Shown in pieces: positions 6,060-13,458 of a DNA stretch of 13,458 bases. The DNA is from Soehngenia sp035406565. Its GTDB lineage: Bacteria; Bacillota; Clostridia; Tissierellales; Tissierellaceae. Both the position numbers and the translations under genes were made by a program. The DNA is taken from contig DAONLG010000038.1 of the NCBI GenBank assembly GCA_035406565.1, positions 1-13,458 on the forward strand, given 5' to 3'. The notes beneath the pieces are model-generated. The model did not search any database. It had not been told where the DNA came from and saw only the letters and a program-made list of their open reading frames with translations. Each line of letters opens with the position of its first letter. Position 1 is the first letter of the stretch.

Positions 6060-7463
6060 ATGGAAAAGGAGTCGATTAAATCCTATTGGAATAGATTTAA
6101 AGCAAAAGTAAAAGACTTAAAAAACGATAATATAAACTTTAATAAAATCATGATTTCTATTGCAGCTGTTGCTGTAATCGCAATTGGTTTTTCAGTAGTA
6201 AACACTGTTACTAAAGCTTATTCTGTTTCAATTGGAGAAGACGTAGTAGGGATAGTAAAAGAAAAGGAAGAAGCATTAACTGTTTATGATGAAGTAAAAA
6301 AAGAACTAGAAGATACATATGAGGCTAAAATTGAGCTTGAAGATGAGATCACTTTCAAAAAAACCAATGTTTTTGGAAACAAACATACAGATGAAAAAAC
6401 GCTAGAGGAGAACATTAAAAAAGAAATTAATTTCAAAGTCGATGGATATGCACTAGTTATTGAAGGTGAAACAGTAGGGGTATTTAAGAATAGCACTGAG
6501 ATAGAGAGCATTTTAGAAGATATTAAAAAACCATATACTGATACTAAGGATCGAAAAAGCACATTAAAAGAGGTCAAGTTCTTAGAAAATATTGACATAC
6601 AAAAGGTAAAAGTAAATGTAGCTGACATCTCAGATAAAGAAGAAGTACTGCAAAAGATAAAAGATGGGAAAGAAGCAAAGAAAACCCATACTGTTGAGAT
6701 TGGCGAAAGTTTATGGACCATATCGATGATGTATGATACAGATGTTGAAAAGCTCATAGCAGCAAATCCCGATGTAGTACCAGAAGATTTAAAACCGGGA
6801 GATGAAGTAAATTTGATAGTACCTCAGCCTCTTCTAACTGTAGTAACTGTTGAAGAAGTTGAGTACACAAAAGAATTAGATTATGAAGTGACTGTTAAAG
6901 AAGACGATTCAATGTACAATACACAAAAGAAGATCATAACTAAGGGAACTAAAGGTGAAGCTGAAGTTACTGCAAATGAAATAAGACACAATGGAGTATT
7001 AGTTGAAAAGAAAGTTGTAAATGAAGTAGTAGTTACAGAACCTAGGACAGAAGTAATTGCTAAAGGAACAAAAGAACCGCCAAGGACAATGGCGACAGGT
7101 ACTTTTATGATGCCAACTAGAGGAAGATTATCATCACCTTACGGAAATAGAGGTTATAGGATGCACTTAGGAGTAGATATTGCAAACAGTGTCGGAACAA
7201 ACATTTATGCTGCAGATGGGGGAAAAGTCGTATTTACAGGATATCAAGGAAGCTATGGCTACATGATAGAGATAGACCATGAAAACGGATATACTACTAG
7301 ATATGCTCATTTAAGTAAAATACTAGTAAGTTCTGGTACAAGAGTATATAAAGGTCAATTAATTGGTAAAATGGGTTCCACAGGAAATTCTACAGGACCG
7401 CACCTTCATTTTGAAGTATTGAAAAATGGTGTAAATAGAAATCCTGCTTCATATATATATTAG
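6060..7463 (+). CDS. Membrane-anchored LysM-G5-M23 peptidoglycan endopeptidase
   Basis: A 467-residue cell-wall hydrolase. A basic N-terminus leads to one membrane helix (about residues 29-49, with no clear signal cleavage site), then a lysine/glutamate-rich region (60-205), a LysM domain (about 209-255, HTVEIGESLWTISMMYDT), a G5 domain (about 259-335) and a C-terminal M23 zinc metallopeptidase (about 350-465). Zinc and catalytic residues are intact: His369 and Asp373 in HLGVD, His417 in YAH, and His448/His450 in HLHFEV. It probably cuts peptide cross-links outside the membrane while LysM binds glycan. The start at 6060 is chosen because GGAGG ends 5 bases before it; upstream in-frame starts (TTG 6006, ATG 6048) lie in the leader or the ribosome site. 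It is a single-gene unit with its own promoter, a WalR-like box and a strong terminator. Confidence 0.93.
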   Translation: MEKESIKSYWNRFKAKVKDLKNDNINFNKIMISIAAVAVIAIGFSVVNTVTKAYSVSIGEDVVGIVKEKEEALTVYDEVKKELEDTYEAKIELEDEITFKKTNVFGNKHTDEKTLEENIKKEINFKVDGYALVIEGETVGVFKNSTEIESILEDIKKPYTDTKDRKSTLKEVKFLENIDIQKVKVNVADISDKEEVLQKIKDGKEAKKTHTVEIGESLWTISMMYDTDVEKLIAANPDVVPEDLKPGDEVNLIVPQPLLTVVTVEEVEYTKELDYEVTVKEDDSMYNTQKKIITKGTKGEAEVTANEIRHNGVLVEKKVVNEVVVTEPRTEVIAKGTKEPPRTMATGTFMMPTRGRLSSPYGNRGYRMHLGVDIANSVGTNIYAADGGKVVFTGYQGSYGYMIEIDHENGYTTRYAHLSKILVSSGTRVYKGQLIGKMGSTGNSTGPHLHFEVLKNGVNRNPASYIY

Positions 7464-7489
7464 TTATCAATGATAGGTATTGATATAAT

Positions 7490-7523
7490 TTAAAAGCTCT
7501 GGCAATTATGCCAGAGCTTTTAA
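7490..7523. terminator. Bidirectional terminator between convergent M23 and ATPase genes
   Basis: A 14-bp perfect stem (7490-7503 with 7510-7523; core AAAAGCTCTGGC / GCCAGAGCTTTT) and a 6-base loop. A tracts on one side and T tracts on the other let it work on both strands. It lies 26 bases after the M23 stop and 3 bases beyond the ATPase stop. Confidence 0.92.
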
Positions 7524-7526
7524 TGA

Positions 7527-10223
7527 TTATTTATGAAATCTAGATAGAACTATTTTTGACAATTCACCAACTACTAAAGGTATGAAAGCTAAAGGAATTA
7601 TCACTTTCCATTCATTTAAAGTGAGTGCTTGAGTATAAAATATATCTTGTAAAAATGGTACATATAGTACAACTAACAACAAAGCAAATGCTCCGAGAGT
7701 TGCTAATACCATCTGCCTATTTGAGAAAAATCCTATTCTAAATAGAGTGTATTTCTGTGATCTACTAGAATAAGCTCTCAACAGTTCTGCAGTTATCAAT
7801 GTCGTAAATACTACTGTTCTAACAATGACTAAGTCTTCACTACCAAAAGTGTTTTGTGCCCACCAAAATGATAACAACGATGCTGCTGCGATAGCTAAAC
7901 TCTGGAATGATACACCTAAAAGCATTCTCCTATCGAGAATTGGCTCATCTGTATTTCTTGGAGGATGATTCATTATATCTGGCTCACCTTTCTCCACACC
8001 TAATGCTAGAGCAGGGAAACTATCAGTTACTAAGTTTAACCACAAAAGCTGTATTGGCAACAATGGTATTGGCCAGTTAAATACAGCGATACTTAAAAAT
8101 ACCAATAAAATCTCACCTATGTTACAGGACAACAAGAAGAATACGAATTTCTTTATATTGCTAAATATTATTCTACCTTCTTCAACTGCAGACACAATGC
8201 TTGCAAAGTTATCATCTGTTAAAATCATATCAGCTGTATTCTTTGCAACGTCTGTTCCAGTTATGCCCATCGAAATACCTATATCTGCTTTCTTTATAGC
8301 TAGAGCATCGTTAACTCCATCGCCAGTCATTGCAGTGATTTCACCATTTTCTTTTAATGCATTTACAATCCTTACTTTATGTTCAGGAGAAACCCTTGCA
8401 AATACTTTTACTCTTTTTACAACTTCTCTTAATTCTTCATCTGAAATCTTATTTAATTCTTCTCCCATCATCGCTTCATCTTCAGATTCTACTAAACCCA
8501 AATCCCTTGCTATGGCAAATGCAGTTTCTTTGTAATCTCCAGTGATAACTTTGATATCAATTCCTGCTTTTTTACACAATTTGATGGCTTCTTTTGCTTC
8601 TGGTCTTAGAGGGTCTATCATGCCCGATAAACCAACAAAAATCATGTCTTTTTCGATATTTTCAGGATCTAGATTGTCAGGGAGTTTATCAAACACTTTA
8701 TAAGCAACTGCCAATACTCTCAATGCTTGTTTTGAGAAGTTTATATTAGTATCCAAAACTTTCTTTTTAAGTTCCTCAGTAAAAGGAACTACTTCACCAT
8801 TTAAAAGGATATGAGAACATTTTTGAATTAATAAATCAGGAGCTCCTTTTGTAATAGCTGTTATCTTATCTTCAAAATATCCTTCGTGGAAAGTAGTCAT
8901 CATTTTTCTTGATGCATCGAAAGGTATCTCTTGAATTCTAGGGTATTTCTCATTTAAAGAATCTACATCAATGCCGCCTTTTGCAGCTAATGTTACCAAT
9001 GCGCCTTCAGTAGGGTCTCCAACTATTTTATATTGGCCGCCATTTTCTACAAGTTCTGCATCATTTACCAATGCACCCATTAACAACAAACTTTGGACGT
9101 TTTTATCATCAAGTGGAGATATTTTTTCTTCACCTAATTTGAAATCTCCCTTAGGTTCATATCCAACACCTTCGACATCAATCACCTTATCATTTGTGTA
9201 TATTTTTACTACTGTCATTTCATTTTGTGTTAAAGTTCCAGTTTTATCTGTACATATAACAGAAGTAGCACCTAGGGTTTCAACTGCTAGCAATTTTTTT
9301 ACGATAGCATTTCTCTTTACCATTTTATTCATGCCAATAGCAAGTACTATGGTTACAATTGCGGGCAATCCTTCAGGTATAGCTGCTACTGCAAGGCTTA
9401 CAGATACCATAAACATCTCCAATGGATCTCTACCTTGAATTAGACCATCAGCAAATACAACTATGCAGATTAAAATGGTTGCTATCCCGAGTATTTTTCC
9501 TAGTTGGTTTAATTTTTTTTGAAGGGGTGTAGCTTCGTCTTCATAGGTCTGAATCATAGTTGCAATTTTACCTATTTCAGTATCAGCACCCGTTCCCACT
9601 ACTATACCTTTACCTCTTCCATAAGTGACTATAGTGCTCATATAAGCCATATTCACTCTGTCCCCTAAAGCAACTTCACCTTCTAGAACTTTTGATGCAT
9701 CTTTTTCAACAGCTACGGATTCTCCAGTTAAAGATGCTTCTTCAATTTTCAAATTCTTTGAATCGATGATCCTTAAATCTGCAGGGACGATATCTCCAGT
9801 TTCTAAAATTACTATATCTCCAGGTACAAGCTCTCTTGAATCTATCTCTACTGTTTTTCCATCTCTTATGACTTTTGCAGTAGGCGAGGCCATCTTTTTC
9901 AAAGCTTCTAATGCCTTCTCAGCTTTTCCCTCTTGATAAAGCCCTAACATTGCATTAACTATTACTATTGCAATTATAACTATGGCGTCTTGCGTTTCTC
10001 CGATAAAAAAAGAAACTAAAGCAGCTGCGATTAAAATCAAGACAAGAAAATCACTAAACTGTGCTAATAATTTCTTAAAAAAACTTTTGCCTTTCTCTTC
10101 TTTAAGTTCATTTGCACCGTATTTTTCAAGTCTTTCTTTTGCACTTTCTGTGTCTAAGCCCTTGCTGGGATCAACATTAAGTTCTTTTAGGACTTCATCG
10201 ACACTTTTGTCATACCAATTCAT
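7527..10223 (-). CDS. Type IIA P-type cation ATPase, probable Mn2+ (or Ca2+/Mn2+) exporter
   Basis: An 898-residue SERCA/PMR1-like pump, normal length for the type. The N-terminal cation-ATPase domain is followed by membrane helices M1-M2 (about 55-95), the actuator domain with LTGES (166-169), M4 with PEGLP (283-287), phosphorylation Asp326 in CTDKTGTLT, the nucleotide domain, the hinge TGDGVND (633-639), M6 with NLVTD (Asn730, Thr733, Asp734), and C-terminal helices to M10. The M4/M6 residues are those used by Ca2+ and Mn2+ pumps. By protein sequence alone it would be called a calcium ATPase. The yybP-ykoY riboswitch in its leader argues for manganese export, as for other riboswitch-controlled pumps of this type. 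The ATG is preceded by AGAGGTGG. It is monocistronic and convergent with the M23 gene. Confidence 0.95.
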   Translation of the reverse strand: MNWYDKSVDEVLKELNVDPSKGLDTESAKERLEKYGANELKEEKGKSFFKKLLAQFSDFLVLILIAAALVSFFIGETQDAIVIIAIVIVNAMLGLYQEGKAEKALEALKKMASPTAKVIRDGKTVEIDSRELVPGDIVILETGDIVPADLRIIDSKNLKIEEASLTGESVAVEKDASKVLEGEVALGDRVNMAYMSTIVTYGRGKGIVVGTGADTEIGKIATMIQTYEDEATPLQKKLNQLGKILGIATILICIVVFADGLIQGRDPLEMFMVSVSLAVAAIPEGLPAIVTIVLAIGMNKMVKRNAIVKKLLAVETLGATSVICTDKTGTLTQNEMTVVKIYTNDKVIDVEGVGYEPKGDFKLGEEKISPLDDKNVQSLLLMGALVNDAELVENGGQYKIVGDPTEGALVTLAAKGGIDVDSLNEKYPRIQEIPFDASRKMMTTFHEGYFEDKITAITKGAPDLLIQKCSHILLNGEVVPFTEELKKKVLDTNINFSKQALRVLAVAYKVFDKLPDNLDPENIEKDMIFVGLSGMIDPLRPEAKEAIKLCKKAGIDIKVITGDYKETAFAIARDLGLVESEDEAMMGEELNKISDEELREVVKRVKVFARVSPEHKVRIVNALKENGEITAMTGDGVNDALAIKKADIGISMGITGTDVAKNTADMILTDDNFASIVSAVEEGRIIFSNIKKFVFFLLSCNIGEILLVFLSIAVFNWPIPLLPIQLLWLNLVTDSFPALALGVEKGEPDIMNHPPRNTDEPILDRRMLLGVSFQSLAIAAASLLSFWWAQNTFGSEDLVIVRTVVFTTLITAELLRAYSSRSQKYTLFRIGFFSNRQMVLATLGAFALLLVVLYVPFLQDIFYTQALTLNEWKVIIPLAFIPLVVGELSKIVLSRFHK

Positions 10224-10266
10224 TTAATACCACCTCTTTCATTTAGTAATATTTATGAGCTGATAG

Positions 10267-10305
10267 AAAAAAAGACTCTTGCCCATAAATATGAACAAAA
10301 GTCTT
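10267..10305 (-). terminator. Riboswitch-controlled intrinsic terminator
   Basis: On the minus strand AAGACTTTTGTTC (10305-10293) pairs with GGGCAAGAGTCTT (10284-10272) as 13 pairs including G-U, with an 8-base loop and a run of 7-9 U. The 5' arm reuses the AAGACTTTT that closes the aptamer, so aptamer and terminator exclude each other. Metal binding should therefore allow read-through into the ATPase gene (an ON switch). Confidence 0.88.
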
Positions 10306-10376
10306 GCTACCTAAATAGGTGATAGCCGGGTTTATACCGTATTGACGACTATCCTTTTCTAGCTACTCCCTTTTGA
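10296..10376 (-). promoter_or_regulatory. yybP-ykoY manganese-sensing riboswitch aptamer
   Basis: Read on the minus strand, the leader contains the family's conserved elements in order: AAAAGGGAGTAGCT near the 5' end (10374-10361), GTCGTCAATACGG in the middle (about 10350-10338), CCGGCTATC (about 10328-10320), and TAGCAAGACTTTT closing the 3' side (about 10309-10297). GATAG/CTATC (10354-10350 with 10324-10320) and ACCT/AGGT (10319-10316 with 10312-10309) can form internal helices, and AAAAG/CTTTT the basal helix. These are the hallmarks of the Mn2+ aptamer whose two legs dock through the conserved loops. The start fits a transcript beginning near 10378. Confidence 0.9.
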
Positions 10377-10384
10377 TATACTAT

Positions 10385-10413
10385 ATTATAGTAGAAAGAC
10401 TTCATAAATTCAA
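10385..10413 (-). promoter_or_regulatory. Sigma-A promoter of the riboswitch/ATPase transcript
   Basis: On the minus strand TTGAAT (10413-10408) and a consensus TATAAT (10390-10385) are separated by 17 bp. The predicted start, near 10378, lies just before the aptamer. Confidence 0.8.
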
Positions 10414-10451
10414 TACATATTTATATTACCCAAATTAAGTTTTGGTTAACA

Positions 10452-10480
10452 TTGACTTATTGATCAATATAAGTAATAAT
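10452..10480 (+). promoter_or_regulatory. Likely walRK promoter
   Basis: TTGACT (-35, 10452-10457) and AATAAT (-10, 10475-10480, 17-bp spacing; TAATAA with 16 bp is equally possible). An imperfect dyad around TTGATCAA fills the spacer. It is back to back with the riboswitch promoter, with about 38 bp between the two -35 elements. Confidence 0.5.
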
Positions 10481-10511
10481 TTAATTATCAATTTATCATG
10501 GGGTGATCAAA

Positions 10512-11201
10512 ATGATATCAAAGATATTAGTAGCTGATGACGAAAAAGCTATTGGAGATATAGTTAAATTTAATTTGGAAAAAGAAGGCTTTGAAGCTGA
10601 ACTTTGTTTTGACGGAGAAGAATGCATAAAATTAATTAAAGAAAATAATTATCAACTGATACTGTTGGATATTATGATGCCTAAAAAAGACGGATTTGAA
10701 GTGCTAAAAGAAATCAGACCGGATTATAAAATGCCCATAATTATTTTGACAGCAAAAGAAGACGAAGAAGACAAAATAACAGGATTAGAGTTGGGGGCTG
10801 ATGATTATATAGTAAAGCCTTTTAGTATGAGAGAATTGATCGCCAGGGTAAAAGCGAATTTAAGGAGAATTGATTTTAATGGCGAACAGGATTCAAATGG
10901 AATCATAGAAACCGAAGGACTGAGCATAGATCTATCAAAATATGAAGTTAGAAAGAATGGAGAGATCATCAATCTAACGCTTAGAGAATTTGAACTTTTA
11001 AAACACCTAGCTTTAAACAGTGGGCAAGTATTCACAAGAGAGCACTTACTTGAAAATGTGTGGGGATATGAGTACTTTGGAGATATAAGAACAGTAGATG
11101 TAACGGTGAGAAGACTTAGAGAGAAAATAGAAACACCAGATGAAGATTTTAAATATATATTGACTAAAAGAGGAGTAGGCTACTACTTTAGGAGGGACTG
11201 A
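10512..11201 (+). CDS. walR: WalR (YycF) response regulator
   Basis: A 229-residue OmpR/PhoB-type response regulator that controls cell-wall hydrolase genes with WalK. The receiver domain (1-115) has the acidic pair Asp9-Asp10, phospho-acceptor Asp53 in LLDIMMPKKDG, Thr80 and Lys102. The winged-helix DNA-binding domain carries HLLENVWGYEYFGDIRTVDV followed by TVRRLREKIE and ends in TKRGVGYYFRRD; these are close to B. subtilis WalR and the basis for naming it rather than a PhoP paralogue. Position 101 is Val, where B. subtilis has the PrkC-phosphorylated Thr101. The ATG at 10512 is preferred because GGGGTGATC lies just upstream; an in-frame GTG at 10503 is part of that ribosome site. walK starts one base after its stop. 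Confidence 0.93.
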   Translation: MISKILVADDEKAIGDIVKFNLEKEGFEAELCFDGEECIKLIKENNYQLILLDIMMPKKDGFEVLKEIRPDYKMPIIILTAKEDEEDKITGLELGADDYIVKPFSMRELIARVKANLRRIDFNGEQDSNGIIETEGLSIDLSKYEVRKNGEIINLTLREFELLKHLALNSGQVFTREHLLENVWGYEYFGDIRTVDVTVRRLREKIETPDEDFKYILTKRGVGYYFRRD

Positions 11202-11202
11202 C

Positions 11203-13023
11203 ATGTTTTCAAGCATAAAATGGAGATTTATAGTAGTGTATTTTCTCTTGGTGTTTATAGCAATGGCCATTGTTGGAGTGTTTATTGTAAACAGACTAGA
11301 GGCTCAACAGATTGAAAGTGTGACCATATCCATGAAAAACAACATCGAAGCTATATCTTCAACTTCTAGCTACTTTTCAAATGACAATTGGCTTGAAAAT
11401 CAAGAGCAAATTCAAAACACTTTAAATGATTGGAGATTTGCTCAAGGAGAGACAATATATGCTATTTATGACGAGGATGTACCCAAGATACTTGCGACAT
11501 CATCAAGAGAAGACATATACTTAATTGGAAAGGGAGCCCTTTCGTATAATTTCATAGATCCTCAACTTGTAATAGACACATTTTCTGGTAAAGTTTCAGA
11601 AGCTGTGCTAACAGATGAACTAGAAGGAAAAACTCTTAAACACATCGCATATCCGATATATTCAACAAGTGGCAAATTATCAGGAATACTATATATGACA
11701 TCTGATTTATCAACTGTTGAAAGCACTTTAAGCTATACTCGCTCGATGCTTGCTAAGGCGACTATGATTGCCCTTTCAACGACAATAGTGTTGGGGTTTT
11801 TGATAGCAAACAGCATAACTGAGCCAATTAGAGACGTCACTAGAAAGGCCTTTGAAATGTCTCAGGGGAATTTCAATCAATATGTTTCAGTTAAATCCAA
11901 TGATGAAATAGGTCAATTGGCAAATATGTTCAATCAGCTCACTTTAAAGCTCAATGAAACTTTGAATGAAATGGAATTAGAAAGGAATAAATTGGACACA
12001 ATCTTCAGCTATATGGCAGAAGGCGTGATAGCGATAGACAAAAACGGAGAATTAATCCATGCCAACCCTATTGGGAAAAAATTGCTAAACATAGAAAATC
12101 TTGAAATTGAACAATCGAAAAATATTTTGGATTTAAGTAATTTAGGATTATTAGGGATCAATTACAAAGATGAATCTACATTAAATGGCGAAAAATTAAT
12201 TGAGATAAGTGGAAATGTCTATAAAGTCAAATACGCACCTTATAGAAATGAAAATCAATCAATAGAAGGACTTATCATAGTATATCAAGATATTACTCAA
12301 GAACACAATTTGGATAAGATGAGAAAAGAATTTGTCGCTAACGTCAGCCATGAACTTAAGACTCCTATAACTACAATCAAAAGTTACACTGAAACTCTTA
12401 TGATAGATGATATAGATGATGTGCATAAAGAGAGATTTCTAAGTGTAATAGATGAAGAGTGCGACAGGATGAGCAGACTAGTAAGTGATCTCTTGCAACT
12501 TTCAAATATAGACTACAAAAAAACTAAATGGAATAAAGAAAAACTCTGCTTAAATGAAATAATAGAAGACACAGTCTCTAAACTAAAGATCATGGCAAGT
12601 GAGAAAAACATTACTTTGATTTTTGAATCAAGCAATGAGTATTACACTTATGCTGACAAAGATGGACTTGTACAAGTCTTTCAAAATATAATCATAAATT
12701 CAATAAAATACACTGAAAGCAGTGGATACGTAAAAGTGATCATGAGTAAAGAAACTCCATATGTAGTAATTAAAGTAATCGACAATGGGATAGGGATACC
12801 ACAAGAAGACAGAGAGAGAGTATTTGATAGATTTTATAGAGTCGAAAAAGGAAGAAGCAGAGATCTAGGGGGTACTGGTTTAGGCCTATCAATAGCTAAA
12901 GAGATAGTAGAAGCTTTCGATGGCAAGATACAAATAGAAAGTGGAAATTTACCAGGAACTACTGTTGAAATTAAATTGCCATTGTTAGAAGAAATAATCC
13001 CCGAGTCCAACAACATAATATAG
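11203..13023 (+). CDS. walK: WalK (YycG) sensor histidine kinase
   Basis: A 606-residue membrane histidine kinase with the full WalK architecture. TM1 is about 9-30 and a roughly 150-residue extracytoplasmic sensor (31-183) follows. TM2 is about 184-205, HAMP about 205-257, PAS about 262-368, then HisKA with His383 in NVSHELKTPIT, and HATPase_c with the N box (Asn495/Asn499), DNGIGIP (527-533), FDRFYRV and GGTGLGLS (556-563). It phosphorylates WalR in response to cell-wall or lipid II status in relatives. The PAS domain and the large extracellular domain separate it from the shorter single-TM WalK of streptococci. AGGAGGG lies 6 bases before the ATG, within the end of walR, so translation is coupled. 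The yycH-like gene follows after 12 bases. Confidence 0.93.
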   Translation: MFSSIKWRFIVVYFLLVFIAMAIVGVFIVNRLEAQQIESVTISMKNNIEAISSTSSYFSNDNWLENQEQIQNTLNDWRFAQGETIYAIYDEDVPKILATSSREDIYLIGKGALSYNFIDPQLVIDTFSGKVSEAVLTDELEGKTLKHIAYPIYSTSGKLSGILYMTSDLSTVESTLSYTRSMLAKATMIALSTTIVLGFLIANSITEPIRDVTRKAFEMSQGNFNQYVSVKSNDEIGQLANMFNQLTLKLNETLNEMELERNKLDTIFSYMAEGVIAIDKNGELIHANPIGKKLLNIENLEIEQSKNILDLSNLGLLGINYKDESTLNGEKLIEISGNVYKVKYAPYRNENQSIEGLIIVYQDITQEHNLDKMRKEFVANVSHELKTPITTIKSYTETLMIDDIDDVHKERFLSVIDEECDRMSRLVSDLLQLSNIDYKKTKWNKEKLCLNEIIEDTVSKLKIMASEKNITLIFESSNEYYTYADKDGLVQVFQNIIINSIKYTESSGYVKVIMSKETPYVVIKVIDNGIGIPQEDRERVFDRFYRVEKGRSRDLGGTGLGLSIAKEIVEAFDGKIQIESGNLPGTTVEIKLPLLEEIIPESNNII

Positions 13024-13035
13024 AGGAAGTAGAAT

Positions 13036-13458
13036 ATGATGAAAGAAAAATTAAAGACACTTGCTATATTCATACTTATGATGACCAGCATAGTACTTAT
13101 ATATGAACTTTCAAGTGGGAAAAAAATTGAACAGAAAAATGTGGAAAATGCTGCAATTACACAAAACTATACTTACACTCTCGAAGATATATTAGTTCCA
13201 AGTAGAGCTTATCTAAAGACTTCGGATGGTAAAATGTTTACAGTTTATGATGTTGCAAGTGAAAAATTTTTTGATGCAGCAAAGACAACTCTTTCTGAAA
13301 TACTTTCTATGAGCACTTTAAGTATAAAAGAAGCAGATAAAGTTGATCAGAAAATTAAATATCCTGACATTGTGTTTTCTTATCCATATGAGATCAACTT
13401 AAATTTGCTTTTAAAGTCATATAGTATCGGAGAAGTAAATCCCGAAATAGACTCGATA
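13036..13458 (+). CDS. yycH: YycH-like WalK accessory protein, 3' end outside the window
   Basis: The frame is open from ATG 13036 to the window edge, giving 141 residues with no stop. GAGGAAG lies 7 bases upstream, and an adjacent second ATG (13039) would serve equally. The product has a short basic N-terminus, one membrane helix (about 6-24, LKTLAIFILMMTSIVLIYEL) and an extracytoplasmic region starting with a TLEDILVPSRAYLK segment. That topology and its place right after walK match YycH, which with YycI tunes WalK activity in Bacillus and Staphylococcus. Sequence identity to YycH is too low to judge by eye, so the name rests mainly on position and architecture. Confidence 0.7.
   Translation, partial: MMKEKLKTLAIFILMMTSIVLIYELSSGKKIEQKNVENAAITQNYTYTLEDILVPSRAYLKTSDGKMFTVYDVASEKFFDAAKTTLSEILSMSTLSIKEADKVDQKIKYPDIVFSYPYEINLNLLLKSYSIGEVNPEIDSI

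Noticed and set aside
6284..6757. Minus-strand open frame of 157 codons opposite the M23 gene
   Set aside because: It is a shadow of the lysine/glutamate-rich coding region on the other strand; its Ser/Phe-rich product has no recognisable domain or start signal.
8119..8535. Plus-strand open frame of 138 codons opposite the ATPase gene
   Set aside because: It is antisense to the conserved hinge region of the ATPase, has no ribosome site and gives a low-complexity Ser/Leu-rich product. The same applies to 8971-9438 and 9982-10227.
1..13458. Replication origin, tRNA or rRNA genes, CRISPR array, insertion sequence or prophage genes
   Set aside because: The parABS and walRK neighbours suggest proximity to the origin, but by eye I found no cluster of DnaA boxes, no dnaA, no regular repeat array, no transposase and no RNA gene other than the riboswitch.

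Overview
The window looks like chromosome from a low-GC, AT-rich anaerobic Firmicute. It is probably a Clostridia member close to Tissierellales; this placement rests on gene content and codon style, not on a search. The left end (parA-parB with a perfect parS) and the right end (walR-walK-yycH) are both sets usually found near the replication origin in Firmicutes. No origin was seen inside the window.

Layout: a parA gene cut by the left edge is followed by parB. A 16-bp parS palindrome abuts the parB stop codon. Next come a PhzF-family isomerase and an FchA-type methenyl-tetrahydrofolate cyclohydrolase, closed by a hairpin terminator. A second plus-strand unit carries a PLP-dependent cysteine desulfurase, a DUF4446 membrane protein and a diacylglycerol-kinase-like lipid kinase. 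A third unit is a single membrane-anchored LysM/G5/M23 cell-wall peptidase. It has a strong promoter, a dyad over the -35, and a perfect WalR-type box (TGTAAC-N5-TGTAAC, minus strand) in its leader. A bidirectional terminator separates it from a convergent minus-strand type IIA P-type ATPase. That ATPase is preceded by a yybP-ykoY (manganese) riboswitch with its own promoter and an overlapping terminator, so manganese export is a better guess than calcium transport alone. Divergent from this begins walR-walK and a yycH-like gene cut by the right edge.

How the parts connect: ParAB/parS handle chromosome segregation. WalRK/YycH control cell-wall hydrolysis, and the M23 hydrolase about 4.5 kb away carries the best WalR-like site in the window, so sensor, regulator and a likely target lie together. 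The riboswitch gives the neighbouring ATPase metal control. No wholly new system is evident. The most useful leads are the metal assignment of the ATPase, the WalR box on the M23 gene with the extra operator-like dyad, and a WalR lacking the threonine known as a kinase target in Bacillus subtilis.
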